Positions 31,892-41,230 of a stretch of DNA of 64,000 nucleotides are shown here, one piece after another. The stretch is from Bradyrhizobium sp. BR 10289 (lineage in GTDB: Bacteria > Pseudomonadota > Alphaproteobacteria > Rhizobiales > Xanthobacteraceae): assembly GCF_019455385.1 (NCBI RefSeq), contig NZ_JACOFR010000015.1, positions 62,001 to 126,000 of the forward strand, given 5' to 3'. Numbering within the stretch: position 1 is the first letter of the stretch; the number at the start of each line of letters is the position of its first letter. Made by a program: the position numbers and the translations under genes. Below the pieces are notes generated by a model that made no database searches, was not told the DNA's origin, and saw only the letters and a list, made by a program, of their open reading frames with translations.

Positions 31892-33502
31892 TCAGTGGGC
31901 TCCGCCGGCCGAGCTCTGGCCGGGTTTCTTCAGAAAGAAGACGGCGACCAGGGCGACGATCAGCGCCATGCCGAGCAGGTAGAACGTGTCGCTGAAGGCG
32001 AAGATGAAGGCCTGCTTCTGCACGGTATGGCCGATCGCGACATAGGCGCGATGCGCCGCGTCCGCACGGTCGAGCACGCCGTGATTGACGAAATATTGCG
32101 TGAGCTGCTCCAGCCGCGTCCGCGTCGCCGGCTCGAACAATGAGACCGACTGCATCAGCACGTTGGAGTGATACTGCTCGCGTTTGGTCAAGACGGTCTG
32201 GAGCAGCGCGATGCCGACGGCGCCGCCGAGATTGCGCATCATGTTGAACAGACCGGAGGCCGAGCCCGCATTCTCCGGTTCGATTCCTGATGTCGCCACC
32301 GCCGACAGCGGCGCCAGCACCAGCGCCTGGCCGATGGCGCGGACGATGTTGGGCCACAGCAGCTGGTCGGCGGCGTAGTCATTGGTCATGTAAATGTTCA
32401 TGAAGTTCGAGGCCGAGAACAGCGCGAAGCCGATGCCGATGATGATCCGCGCATCGAAGCGTTGCATCAGCCGCGGCACCAGCGGGATCAGCACGAGTTG
32501 CGGCAGTCCGGTCCACGCCAGCACCATGCCGATCTGCTCGGCATTGTAGCCCTGGATGCGCGCCAGATATTGCGGCAGGATGAACACCGAGCCGTACAGC
32601 GCGACGCCGAGCAGGAAGTTGGCGAGCATGCCAAAGCCGAAATTGCGGCGGACCAGCAGGCGAAGGTTGAGCAGCGGCTTCTTCACGGTGAGCTCGATGA
32701 TCAGGAAAGCGGTCAGCGCCACGGCCGCGATCACGCTGAGCCTGACGATGAAGGGCGAGCCGAACCAGTCGTCCTTGTTGCCTTCCTCCAGCACGGTTTG
32801 CAGCGCGGAGAGACCGATCGCCATGGTGATGATGCCGGCCCAGTCGCCCTCGCGGAGCAGCGACAGCTTCATCGGCTTCGCATCGAGCGCGTACCAGAGC
32901 ATGCCGACCATGATCGCGCCGGGCACAAGGTTGACGTAGAAGATGTACTGCCAGCCCAGATTCTCGGTGAGATAGCCGCCGATGGTCGGACCGATCGCCG
33001 GCGCAAATGTCGCCGACAGCGCGAACAGCGCGAGACCGACCGGTTGCTTGGGCCGCGGCAGCAGCGTGATGATGAGCGTGAACGCCATCGGGATCAGCAC
33101 ACCGCCGGTAAAGCCTTGCACGGCGCGCAGCACGATCATCTGCGGCAGGTCCTGCGCCAGCGCGCAGGCCGCCGACAGCGCCAGGAACAGGACCGCGTTG
33201 GTGAGCAGGTAGATCCGGATCGAGAATACCTGCGCCAGCCATCCCGACAGCGGAATTACCACGATCTCGGCGACCAGATAGGAGGTGGAGATCCAGCCCC
33301 CGTCGTCGATGCCGGCGCCGATCGCGCCCTGGATGTCGGCGAGCGAGGCGTTGACGATCTGGATGTTCAGCACCGCCATGAAGGCGCCGAGCGTGGCGCC
33401 GATCACCGCGATCCAGGTTCTTGCAGAGATCGCCGGCGTGGCGGGCGCCGCGGGAGCGGGGAGGCCGGCGGCGGCGTTGACGGTTGGTTGAAGCGTGCTC
33501 AT
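31892..33502 (-). CDS. emrB: MFS multidrug efflux transporter, DHA2 family (EmrB-like)
   Basis: The protein has 536 residues with 14 predicted helices. Motifs of the family are GAFMAVLNIQIVNASLADIQGA, GWISTSYLVAEIVVIPLSGWLAQ, and RAVQGFTGGVLIPMAFTLI with the conserved arginine. VGPTIGGYLTENLGWQYIFYVNLVPG-like sequence, here AIGPTIGGY..., is the drug-antiporter signature. The ATG follows GAGGCTTCC. It works with the HlyD-type protein encoded upstream to expel compounds across both membranes by proton antiport. Confidence 0.93.
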   Translation of the reverse strand: MSTLQPTVNAAAGLPAPAAPATPAISARTWIAVIGATLGAFMAVLNIQIVNASLADIQGAIGAGIDDGGWISTSYLVAEIVVIPLSGWLAQVFSIRIYLLTNAVLFLALSAACALAQDLPQMIVLRAVQGFTGGVLIPMAFTLIITLLPRPKQPVGLALFALSATFAPAIGPTIGGYLTENLGWQYIFYVNLVPGAIMVGMLWYALDAKPMKLSLLREGDWAGIITMAIGLSALQTVLEEGNKDDWFGSPFIVRLSVIAAVALTAFLIIELTVKKPLLNLRLLVRRNFGFGMLANFLLGVALYGSVFILPQYLARIQGYNAEQIGMVLAWTGLPQLVLIPLVPRLMQRFDARIIIGIGFALFSASNFMNIYMTNDYAADQLLWPNIVRAIGQALVLAPLSAVATSGIEPENAGSASGLFNMMRNLGGAVGIALLQTVLTKREQYHSNVLMQSVSLFEPATRTRLEQLTQYFVNHGVLDRADAAHRAYVAIGHTVQKQAFIFAFSDTFYLLGMALIVALVAVFFLKKPGQSSAGGAH

Positions 33503-33616
33503 GGAAGCCTCGTCTCGGGTATGGAGACAGGATGCATTGGACGGACGGTTTCGATCATCGAGGAAGCCGGGAAGGATCGTGCGGCGGGACTTGATGATCC
33601 CGCCGGTTGTCCGACC

Positions 33617-34795
33617 TCAGCCGCCGTTCGGACGGGCCGTGTTCTCGGCGAGACGTTTTGCCGCCTCACGCTCGGCCAGCACGGTCTGCTTGGTGTCGAC
33701 GGTCGGCACCGCCGACATGCCGGGGCGCAGCAGGCCGGCCAGGCTGTCATCGTCGAGCACGACCTTCACCGGCACGCGCTGTACGATTTTGGTGAAATTG
33801 CCGGTGGCATTGTCGGGCGGCAGCAGCGCGAATTCGAGACCGCTCGCCGGCGACAGGCTGTCGACATGACCGTGCAGGGTCTGATTGCGGAAACTGTCGA
33901 CGTGCAGCTCGACCGGCTGGCCGGGGCGCACATGCGTCAGTTGCGTCTCCTTGAAATTGGCGACGACGTAAACTGCATCGAGCGGCACCACCGCCATCAA
34001 TTGCGTGCCGGCCTGCACGAACTGGCCGACGCGCAACGAGCGGGCGCCGACCGTGCCGTCGACCGGCGCGGTGATCTCGGTGTAGGACAGGTTCAGCGCT
34101 GCCTGCTGCGCGACCGCGCGGGCGCGCTCGAGCTGGGCCGTGGCCTGCGCGCGCTGGGTGGTGAGGACGTCGACCTTGCGCTGTGCGGCGACGAGGCCGG
34201 ATTTGGCATGCTGCAATTGCGCGTTGCTGGCGCGCAGTGCTGCGTCGGTCTGCTGTGCGCGCTGGATCGTGCCGGAGCCCGTTTTCATGAGGTCGTCATA
34301 GCGGGCGCGCTCTTCCTGCGCGAATTTCAGATTGGCGTCCGCAGCCGCAACATCGGCCGTGCTCTGCTCGATGACCGGCTGCTGCAGTTGGAGCTGGGCA
34401 TCGATGTTGCGCACCGAGGCTTCGCCGGCCGCGACGTCGGCCCTGGCCTGGTCGAGCGCCGCCTTGAAATCGCGGTCGTCGATCTTCGCCAGCAGCTGGC
34501 CGGCCCTGACCTTCTCGTTGTCGCCGACCAGCACCTTGGCGATATAGCCGGAGACCTTTGGCGCGATGATCGTGGAGTCTGCCTTCACATAGGCATCGTC
34601 GGTGGATTCGAGGTAGCGGCCGCGGGTCCAGTAGTCGTGGCCGTAATAGCCAATCGCGGCCGTGCCCGCGAGCAGCGCAAGCGCCAGTGCCGTGCGCCGG
34701 ACCATGGTGCGGGCCGGAACGGCACGAGGTGCCTGATAATCGTGAGTGATTTCAGTTGCTTGTTGGAATTTTTCGGTGCGGGGCATTTCAGACAT
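33617..34795 (-). CDS. emrA: HlyD-family membrane fusion protein (EmrA-like)
   Basis: The protein has 392 residues; the ATG follows CAGGAGACCGTC. One transmembrane helix (ALALALLAGTAAIGYYGHDYW) near the N-terminus is followed by a biotinyl-lipoyl-like domain (STIIAPKVSGYIAKVLVGDNEKVRAGQLLAKID). A coiled-coil hairpin (about 100-230) and the beta-barrel motif ITAPVDGTVGARSLRVGQFVQAGTQLM complete the layout. It is the first gene of the pump operon and periplasmic apart from its anchor. A LysR-type regulator is divergent upstream. Confidence 0.93.
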   Translation of the reverse strand: MSEMPRTEKFQQATEITHDYQAPRAVPARTMVRRTALALALLAGTAAIGYYGHDYWTRGRYLESTDDAYVKADSTIIAPKVSGYIAKVLVGDNEKVRAGQLLAKIDDRDFKAALDQARADVAAGEASVRNIDAQLQLQQPVIEQSTADVAAADANLKFAQEERARYDDLMKTGSGTIQRAQQTDAALRASNAQLQHAKSGLVAAQRKVDVLTTQRAQATAQLERARAVAQQAALNLSYTEITAPVDGTVGARSLRVGQFVQAGTQLMAVVPLDAVYVVANFKETQLTHVRPGQPVELHVDSFRNQTLHGHVDSLSPASGLEFALLPPDNATGNFTKIVQRVPVKVVLDDDSLAGLLRPGMSAVPTVDTKQTVLAEREAAKRLAENTARPNGG

Positions 34796-34867
34796 GACGG
34801 TCTCCTGTCGGCTCGCCGAGACTATCGGTCTTGTTGTCTCAAGAGATAATTGGCGAAATATGGGAAG

Positions 34868-34892
34868 GATTATCCATCAGGAGTGGATAGTC
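34868..34892. promoter_or_regulatory. LysR-type operator box 1 (emrA-proximal)
   Basis: GATTATC, 11 bases, GATAGTC: an inverted repeat with the T-N11-A spacing typical of LysR-type binding sites. It differs from box 2 at one base. It lies 73-97 bp upstream of the emrA ATG. Confidence 0.7.
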
Positions 34893-35041
34893 GTCAGCGT
34901 CCCGGCGTGTGATGATCTACTAGGCTGAGCCGGCGGTTGCCCCAGAGCGATCGCCGCGCCTGTCGCGACATTGCGGCCAACGGGCTGCGCGCGAGAGAGG
35001 GTTGCGCCTGATCTGTTGGATAATCAGACCGAATTCCTTGC

Positions 35042-35066
35042 GATTATCGATCGAAAGCGGATAATC
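35042..35066. promoter_or_regulatory. LysR-type operator box 2 (regulator-proximal)
   Basis: GATTATC, 11 bases, GATAATC: a perfect 7-bp inverted repeat ending seven bases before the regulator's ATG. A third GGATAATC half-site lies at 35018-35025. Its position suits negative autoregulation. Confidence 0.75.
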
Positions 35067-35073
35067 AGGCGAC

Positions 35074-35982
35074 ATGGACCGATTGACCAGCCTCGAAGTC
35101 TTCAGCCGGGTGGTCGAGGCCGGCGGCTTCTCTGCGGCGGCCCGCAAGCTCAACATGTCCACCACCATGGTGAGCAACCACGTGCAGGCGCTGGAGGACC
35201 GGCTCGGCGTGCGGCTGCTTCAGCGCACCACGCGCAAGGTGAACCTCACTGAAGTCGGCAAGGCCTATTACGATCGCTGCGTCCAGATCCTTGCCGATAT
35301 CGAGCAGGCCGACGACATCGCCGGCGCGCTGCAGTCGACGCCGCGCGGCACGCTGCGCATCCACACCGCCACCCATATGGTCTCGTTCGTGGCCCCGGTG
35401 ATGGCCGAATTCCTCGCGACCTATCCCGAGGTCAAGGTCGATCTGCGCATGGGCGAGACCAATGTCGATCTGATCGAGGAGGGTTTCGATCTCGCGCTGC
35501 GCATGATCGCGCCGCCGGACTCCAGCCTGATCGTGCGGAGCCTTGCGACCTGGCGTCACGTGCTGTGCTGCTCGCACGCCTATATCGAGGCGCATGGCCG
35601 CGTGCAGACGCTGGAGGAACTCGCCGCGCATAATTGCGTGCGCCACATCAACTATCCCTTTGACGAGTGGCGCTTCTTCGATCGCAAGGGCGCGCCGGCC
35701 TCGGTGCGGGTCTCGGGCAATCTGATCACCAACAGCGGCGAAGCGCTGCGCGAGGCCGCGCTCCAGGGCGCAGGCATCAGCCTCGCCGCCGGTTTTCTGG
35801 TCGGCGACGATCTCGATGCCGGCCGGCTGGTGCGGCTGCTGCCGGAGTATCGGCCGGTCGAGATGTCGATGAACGCCGTCTATCCGCATCGGCATCATCT
35901 GTCGGCGAAGGTGAGAACCTTCATCGACATGCTGGTCCATCACAGCGCCGAGCAGCAGAAGCTGATCAATCCGTATTCGTGA
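35074..35982 (+). CDS. LysR-family transcriptional regulator
   Basis: The protein has 302 residues. The N-terminal winged helix-turn-helix is MDRLTSLEVFSRVVEAGGFSAAARKLNMSTTMVSNHVQALEDRLGVRLLQRTTRK. The effector domain (about 90-295) has FLATYPEVKVDLRM and EEGFDLALRM. It resembles the AaeR/DsdC-like group with the DRL start. It is divergent from emrAB, and two matching operator boxes lie between them. It therefore probably controls the efflux operon and itself, in response to an unknown exported compound. Confidence 0.92.
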   Translation: MDRLTSLEVFSRVVEAGGFSAAARKLNMSTTMVSNHVQALEDRLGVRLLQRTTRKVNLTEVGKAYYDRCVQILADIEQADDIAGALQSTPRGTLRIHTATHMVSFVAPVMAEFLATYPEVKVDLRMGETNVDLIEEGFDLALRMIAPPDSSLIVRSLATWRHVLCCSHAYIEAHGRVQTLEELAAHNCVRHINYPFDEWRFFDRKGAPASVRVSGNLITNSGEALREAALQGAGISLAAGFLVGDDLDAGRLVRLLPEYRPVEMSMNAVYPHRHHLSAKVRTFIDMLVHHSAEQQKLINPYS

Positions 35983-36031
35983 GCGGCGGCAGAAGCGACG
36001 CGCCCACCATCTCTTCGTCATTGCGAGATGC

Positions 36032-36123
36032 CGTAGGGTGGGCAAAGGCGCACTTGCGCCGTGCCCACGTTCCTTCTCGATCGCAACAAATGCGTGGGCA
36101 CGCTCCGCTTTGCCCACCCTACG
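36032..36123. repeat. Family D intergenic palindromic element, copy 1
   Basis: CGTAGGGTGGGCAAAGGCGC starts the left half and GCTTTGCCCACCCTACG ends the right. GTGCCCACG and CGTGGGCAC form an inner inverted pair. It separates the convergent LysR and amidase genes, ending six bases before the amidase stop. The same element occurs at 41714-41804. Confidence 0.85.
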
Positions 36124-36129
36124 AGAGCG

Positions 36130-37548
36130 TCAGCGTGGCGGCGGCAGTCGCCCAAACACGGTATCCAGCGCCATGCCGATCGCCAGCAAACTGCGGTCGC
36201 TCCCCGCCGGGCCGTCGAGCTCGATCCCGATCGGCAATTTGCTCGTCGCACCCAGCGCAATCGGAATCTGAATCCCGGGAATGCCGGCATTGCTGCCGGG
36301 GTCGGTGTTCTGGATGAACAGGCCGAAATTCTCGAGGCTGCTGGAATCGGGGGTGGAGGCAATCGCGACGCGCGGCGTGGTCGGGAAGGCGATGGCGTCG
36401 AGCCGGTTGTTCGAAAACGTCTTGCTGTAGAGCGCCTGCAGCGCAGGGCGTGCGGTCTTGATCGCGGCCTCATAGATCGGCTTGGCATCCACCGGTGTGC
36501 CGTCAGGGCCGGGCAGCTTGCGCGGGATCACCAGGCCATCGAAGATGCCCTTGACGTCGGAACTTGCGATCTGCTTCGCCATGTCGTCGATGCCGAGGCC
36601 GGTGCCGGTATGCGCGAGATAGGCGACCATGTCGTCATAGGCTTCATAGAGCGCGACGGGAAAGCCGACCTGAGCATTAAGTCCGGCAAGCGCCGCCATC
36701 TCGATCTCGATCACAGTGACACCCTGCGATTTCATTTTCGCGACGGCCCCCTGGAAAGCCGACTCGGTGTCGGCATCGAGATTCGCCAACATCGATTTGA
36801 CGATGCCGATGCGGACCTGCGTCAGATCGGCCGGCGCAATGGACTCGCCGCCTGTGATGACGCGGTCGAGCAGCGCGACGTCCGCCATGGTCGCGGCCAT
36901 TGGCCCCGCGGTATCGCGGGTGTGCGAGATCGGCGCGATGCCGCCTTGCGGATAGCGCCCGGCGGTCGGGCGCAGCGAGGCGCATCCGTTCAGCGCCGCG
37001 GGCACGCGGACCGATCCGCCGGTGTCGGTGCCGAGCCCGCCCGCCACGATCCGCGCGCCGAGTGCGGCGCCCGTCCCGGACGAGGAGCCGCCCGCGATCA
37101 GCGCGCGGTCATAGGCGTTGCGCACGCCGAACTCCGCGCCGGTCTTGAACGCGGTGTTGTAGCCGGAAATGCCGAAGGCAAGCTCGTGCATGCTGGTCTT
37201 GCCGATGATGATCGCGCCTGCGGCGCGCAGCTTTGCGGCAACCGGCGCATCCGCTTTCGGAACGTAATCTTTCAGCGCCGGAGTGCCGGCGCTGCAGGGC
37301 AATCCCGCGACCTCGATGTTGTCCTTGACCACGATGGGCACGCCGCCGAGCGGTTTTGACGTGTCGCCGCTCGCGTCGAATGCGGCGGCGGCCTTCAGGG
37401 CGCCGGCCTCGTCCAGAGTGATGAAGGCGTTGAGATCGGCATGGGCCTTGGCGCGGCTCAGTGCTTCCGTCGTGAGCGCGGTGCTCGTCACCTTGCCGGC
37501 GCGGAGGTCGGCAATGGCCTGGGTCAGGGTCAACTGGTCGAAATCCAT
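36130..37548 (-). CDS. Amidase-signature family hydrolase
   Basis: The protein has 472 residues; the ATG follows GGAGTGACGCATC. The Ser-cisSer-Lys triad is visible: K75 in PIVVKDNIEVAG, the serine run S155-S157 in AGGSSSGTGAALGARI, and nucleophile S179 in GTDTGGSVRVPA. It hydrolyses amides to acid and ammonia in the cytoplasm. It lies beside the indolepyruvate oxidoreductase gene (77 bp gap, same strand), so indole-3-acetamide-like or aryl amides are possible substrates; this is inference from context only. Confidence 0.92.
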   Translation of the reverse strand: MDFDQLTLTQAIADLRAGKVTSTALTTEALSRAKAHADLNAFITLDEAGALKAAAAFDASGDTSKPLGGVPIVVKDNIEVAGLPCSAGTPALKDYVPKADAPVAAKLRAAGAIIIGKTSMHELAFGISGYNTAFKTGAEFGVRNAYDRALIAGGSSSGTGAALGARIVAGGLGTDTGGSVRVPAALNGCASLRPTAGRYPQGGIAPISHTRDTAGPMAATMADVALLDRVITGGESIAPADLTQVRIGIVKSMLANLDADTESAFQGAVAKMKSQGVTVIEIEMAALAGLNAQVGFPVALYEAYDDMVAYLAHTGTGLGIDDMAKQIASSDVKGIFDGLVIPRKLPGPDGTPVDAKPIYEAAIKTARPALQALYSKTFSNNRLDAIAFPTTPRVAIASTPDSSSLENFGLFIQNTDPGSNAGIPGIQIPIALGATSKLPIGIELDGPAGSDRSLLAIGMALDTVFGRLPPPR

Positions 37549-37625
37549 GATGCGTCACTCCATTGCGGAGACGCCAACAGGGCGCCCGCTTGGAGGCCTG
37601 AGGCTGAGGCCTCATTGCGGTCGCG

Positions 37626-40600
37626 TCAACCGTGGACCTGCAGCTTTTGCATGACCGGCGTCGTCAAATTCGCGAGGCGCCGCTCGACATCGGGCTTCAC
37701 CTTGGCGATCGCGGTGTCCTTCACCGGGCCGTAGCCACGGATCTCCATTGGCGCTTTTGCGATGGCGATGAGCTCGGAAACATGCGCGGTGTCGAGCTGA
37801 CCGAGCATGCGTTCGATCACCCCCTCATACCAGCTGATCAACTCCCGCTCCGCGCGCCGTTCGGCGGTGTAGCCGAACGGATCGAATGGCGTGCCGCGCA
37901 AGCCCTTCAACTGCGCCAGCATCGCGAGCGGCATCTGGATCCACTGACCGAAGGCACGCTTGCGGGGCCGGCCGCGGGCGTCCTGCTTCGACGGCAGGAA
38001 CGGTGGGGCGAGGTGGTATTGGACGCTAAAACCGTCCTCGAATTCCCGCTTCAGCTCGTCGATGAAACCGCTCTGCATATGCAAGCGCGCAACCTCGTAC
38101 TCGTCCTTGTAGGCCATCAGCTTGAACAGGGCGCGCGCGACCGCCTCCGTGAGCGCTTCGCTGTTGATCGCAGCCTCAGTGCGGCGCACTTTCTCGATCA
38201 TCTCCCGATAGCGCGCCGCATAGGCCTCGTTCTGATAGGCGGTCAGGAAATCGGCGCGGCGGGCGATGAGCTCATCGAGCGTCTCGGTCTTGGGCGATTC
38301 GTCCGCCGTCGGCAGGAAGCCCGGATCGGCCGCCGCGATCCGCCCCCAGGCAAAGGCCTGCTGGTTGCGATCGACCGCAACGCCGTTCAGCTCGATCGCG
38401 CGGAGCAGCGCTTGCAGCGCGACCGGCACCAGTCCGCGCTGCCAGGCAAAGCCCAGCATGATGATGTTGGCATAGACGGCATCGCCGAGCAGTCGCTCGG
38501 CCAGCGCGTTGGCGTTGATCGTGTCGAGATTGTCGTTGCCGATCACCTGGCGGATGGCGCGCAGGCGTGCGGGCGAGGCGAGATCGGCGTCACGAAAACG
38601 AACCACGTCGCCGGTCGGCATCTCCGCGGTGTTGACGACGGCGCGCGTGCCTTTTCGATAGGTGCCGGACGCCTTTGGCGAAGAGCTGACGACGAGATCG
38701 CAGCCGATCATCGCGTCGGCCGCACCCTGGTCGATGCGCACCTGGTGCAGCGCGTCGGGCGAGGCGGCAAGCCGGATGAAGCTCAGCACGGGGCCGAACT
38801 TCTGCGCAAAGCCGGTAAAGTCCAGCACCGAGACGCCACGGCGTTCCAGATGCGCGGCCATGCCGATCAGCGCGCCCACCGTGATCACGCCGGTGCCGCC
38901 GACGCCAGTCACGAGCAGATCGTAGGGACGGTCGAGCGTGGCAGGTTCGGGGAGGGGGAGCGCCGCCGCGCGGCCGATCGCGTCGATCTGGCTCGCGCTT
39001 TTCTTCCGGCGCGTTGCGCCTTCGACCGTGACAAAGCTCGGGCAGAAGCCGTTGAGGCAGGAAAAGTCCTTGTTGCAGGCCGACAGATTGATCTGCCGCT
39101 TGCGGCCGAATGGCGTCTCCTTCGGTTCGACGCTGAGGCAGTTGGATTCGACCGAGCAATCGCCGCAGCCCTCGCAGACGAGATCGTTGATGTAGGCAAA
39201 GCGTTTCGGGTCGGCCATCTGGCCACGCTTGCGCCGGCGCCGCTTCTCGGTGGCGCAGGTCTGCTGATAGATCAGCACCGAGACGCCGGAGACCTCACGC
39301 AGCTCGCGCTGCACGGCGTCCATCGCCTCGCGCGGGTGGATGCTCACGCCATCAGGCAGGTCTGCGGGCAGGAACTGCGCGGGATCGTCCGACACCAGCG
39401 CGATGCGGGCAACGCCCTCGGCGCGGACGCTGTGCGCGATCGCATGCACGCTGACGGGGCCGTCGACCGGCTGGCCGCCGGTCATGGCGACGGCGTCGTT
39501 GAACAGGATCTTGTAGGTGATGTTGGCTTTTGCCGCGATCGCCTGCCGGATCGCCATCGAGCCGGAGTGATAATAGGTGCCTTCGCCGAGATTCTGGAAG
39601 ATGTGCTTGTTGCCGGTGAAGCGCGACGATGCCGCCCAGTTCACGCCCTCGCCGCCCATCTGGATCAGCGACGAGGTCTCGCGATCCATCCAGCTCGCCA
39701 TGAAGTGGCAGCCGATTCCGGCCAGCGCCTTCGAACCCTCCGGCACTTTCGTTGACGTGTTGTGCGGGCAGCCCGAGCAGAAATAGGGCGTGCGCGTCGC
39801 GCCCGCGACGTTGATCGTGCGCTCCGCTTCCGGCAACAGCGCGGCGGCGCGGGCGGCGAGATCGAGGCCCGGAAACATCGGATCGAGCCGTCGCGCCAGC
39901 ACTTCCGCCAGCGCGCGCGGTGACAATTCGCCGATCCAGGAGATCAGCCGCGCCCCTCGTTCGTCGTGCTTGCCGACCATGCGCTCGGGCTTGCTGCCGG
40001 GATAGTCGTAGAAATATTCCTTGAACTGGCTCTCGATGATGCCGCGCTTCTCCTCGACCACGAGGATCTCGCGCTTGCCGTTCACGAAGTCCATCGCGTC
40101 GTGCAGCGCCAGCGGCCAGACCATGCCCACCTTGTAGACGTCGATACCGATGCGGCGGCAGGCAGCCTCGTCGAGGCCCATCAGCCGCAGCGCTTCCATC
40201 AGGTCGAGATGCGCCTTGCCGGTCGTGACGATGCCGTAGGTGGCACTGGGAATGTCGTAGATGTGGCGGTCGATCGGATTGGCCTTGGCGAAGGCGTAGA
40301 CCGCATGCTTTTTCGCTTCCAGCCGTTCCTCAATCTGCGGGCCCGGCAAGTCCGGCCAGCGATAGTGCAGGCCGCCGGGCGGCGGCGTGAAGTCGGGCGT
40401 ATTGAACACGCGCGGCGGGCGCAGCGCGACGGAGGCACCTGATTCCACGATCTCCGAGATCGCCTTGAAGCCGACCCACATGCCCGAAAAGCGGCTCAGC
40501 GCATAGCCATATTCGCCGAACGCCAGATATTCGCCGACATCGGCCGGATGCAGCGTCGGCATGAACCAACTCATGAAGGCGACATCGGACTGGTGCGGCA

Positions 40601-41075
40601 TCGACGAGGACACGCAGCCATGGTCGTCGCCGGCGACCACCAGCACGCCGCCATGCGGCGAGGAGCCGTACGCATTGCCGTGCTTGAGCGCGTCGCCGGA
40701 GCGGTCGATGCCGGGGCCCTTGCCGTACCAGAGCCCGAACACGCCATCGACCACGCGATCGGCTTGCGTCTCCACCTGCTGCGAGCCGAGCACGGCGGTC
40801 GCTGCGAGGTCCTCGTTCACGGCGGGGAGGAATTCGATGCGGTCCTGCTTCAGCCGCTGCTGGATCCGCCAGAGCTCGAGGTCGATGCCGCCGAGCGGCG
40901 AGCCGCGATAGCCGGAGATGAACCCGGCCGTGTTCAGCCCCGCGGCGCGGTCGCGCCTGACCTGATCGAGCGCGATGCGGACGATGGCCTGCGTGCCCGT
41001 GAGGAAGACGCGGCCCTCCTCGCGGTCGTAGCGGTCGGAGAGCTCGTAAGTGTCGAGTGATGGAACGGCGTCCAT
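37626..41075 (-). CDS. Indolepyruvate ferredoxin oxidoreductase, fused single-chain form
   Basis: The protein has 1149 residues. Domains in order are: an N-terminal pyrimidine/ThDP region beginning FLTGTQAIVRIALDQVRRDRA; IRTFxR-like central parts; the cysteine cluster YFCSGCPHNTSTKVPEG; the ThDP-binding half (GGEGVNWAASSRF, ILFNDAVAMTGGQP); a ferredoxin-like cluster CEGCGDCSVESNC; and the gamma domain GVGGTGVITVGALIGMAAHLERRG. This fuses IorA and IorB into one chain, as in many alpha- and betaproteobacteria. It oxidatively decarboxylates aryl pyruvates to acyl-CoA, using ferredoxin. A Lrp regulator is divergent, suggesting amino-acid induction. Confidence 0.95.
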   Translation of the reverse strand: MDAVPSLDTYELSDRYDREEGRVFLTGTQAIVRIALDQVRRDRAAGLNTAGFISGYRGSPLGGIDLELWRIQQRLKQDRIEFLPAVNEDLAATAVLGSQQVETQADRVVDGVFGLWYGKGPGIDRSGDALKHGNAYGSSPHGGVLVVAGDDHGCVSSSMPHQSDVAFMSWFMPTLHPADVGEYLAFGEYGYALSRFSGMWVGFKAISEIVESGASVALRPPRVFNTPDFTPPPGGLHYRWPDLPGPQIEERLEAKKHAVYAFAKANPIDRHIYDIPSATYGIVTTGKAHLDLMEALRLMGLDEAACRRIGIDVYKVGMVWPLALHDAMDFVNGKREILVVEEKRGIIESQFKEYFYDYPGSKPERMVGKHDERGARLISWIGELSPRALAEVLARRLDPMFPGLDLAARAAALLPEAERTINVAGATRTPYFCSGCPHNTSTKVPEGSKALAGIGCHFMASWMDRETSSLIQMGGEGVNWAASSRFTGNKHIFQNLGEGTYYHSGSMAIRQAIAAKANITYKILFNDAVAMTGGQPVDGPVSVHAIAHSVRAEGVARIALVSDDPAQFLPADLPDGVSIHPREAMDAVQRELREVSGVSVLIYQQTCATEKRRRRKRGQMADPKRFAYINDLVCEGCGDCSVESNCLSVEPKETPFGRKRQINLSACNKDFSCLNGFCPSFVTVEGATRRKKSASQIDAIGRAAALPLPEPATLDRPYDLLVTGVGGTGVITVGALIGMAAHLERRGVSVLDFTGFAQKFGPVLSFIRLAASPDALHQVRIDQGAADAMIGCDLVVSSSPKASGTYRKGTRAVVNTAEMPTGDVVRFRDADLASPARLRAIRQVIGNDNLDTINANALAERLLGDAVYANIIMLGFAWQRGLVPVALQALLRAIELNGVAVDRNQQAFAWGRIAAADPGFLPTADESPKTETLDELIARRADFLTAYQNEAYAARYREMIEKVRRTEAAINSEALTEAVARALFKLMAYKDEYEVARLHMQSGFIDELKREFEDGFSVQYHLAPPFLPSKQDARGRPRKRAFGQWIQMPLAMLAQLKGLRGTPFDPFGYTAERRAERELISWYEGVIERMLGQLDTAHVSELIAIAKAPMEIRGYGPVKDTAIAKVKPDVERRLANLTTPVMQKLQVHG

Positions 41076-41130
41076 GGTGGACCTCGCGCGGCATCCCTGC
41101 CCAATGACGGAAGGTTATGCCTTGGAGGCT

Positions 41131-41215
41131 GGTAGGTCCTACCTATTTATCCGCGTGCGATCACAAATTCGGTAGAATTTTGCGATACGATATCAAATGT
41201 GGTAGATTTCATCGA
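41131..41215. promoter_or_regulatory. Lrp-type binding array between the IOR and Lrp genes
   Basis: Two copies of CAAATNYGGTAGAWTTY begin at 41164 and 41194, exactly 30 bp apart (about three helical turns). A palindrome, GGTAGG-T-CCTACC, lies at 41131-41143. All three contain GGTAG. Lrp/AsnC dimers bind such helically phased sites and wrap DNA. Confidence 0.65.
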
Positions 41216-41230
41216 TTTTGAGGGGCGCCG

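Noticed and set aside
32462..34849. A 795-residue plus-strand frame opposite emrA and emrB
   Set aside because: It is antisense to clear MFS and HlyD genes; the composition is rich in Arg, His and Gln without domains.
15037..36123. Palindromic elements considered as CRISPR repeats or insertion sequences
   Set aside because: They are single dispersed copies without regular spacing, unique spacers, transposase genes or clear target duplications.
37632..39755. A 707-residue plus-strand frame opposite the indolepyruvate oxidoreductase gene
   Set aside because: The opposite strand has cysteine clusters and ThDP motifs in the expected order; this frame has none.
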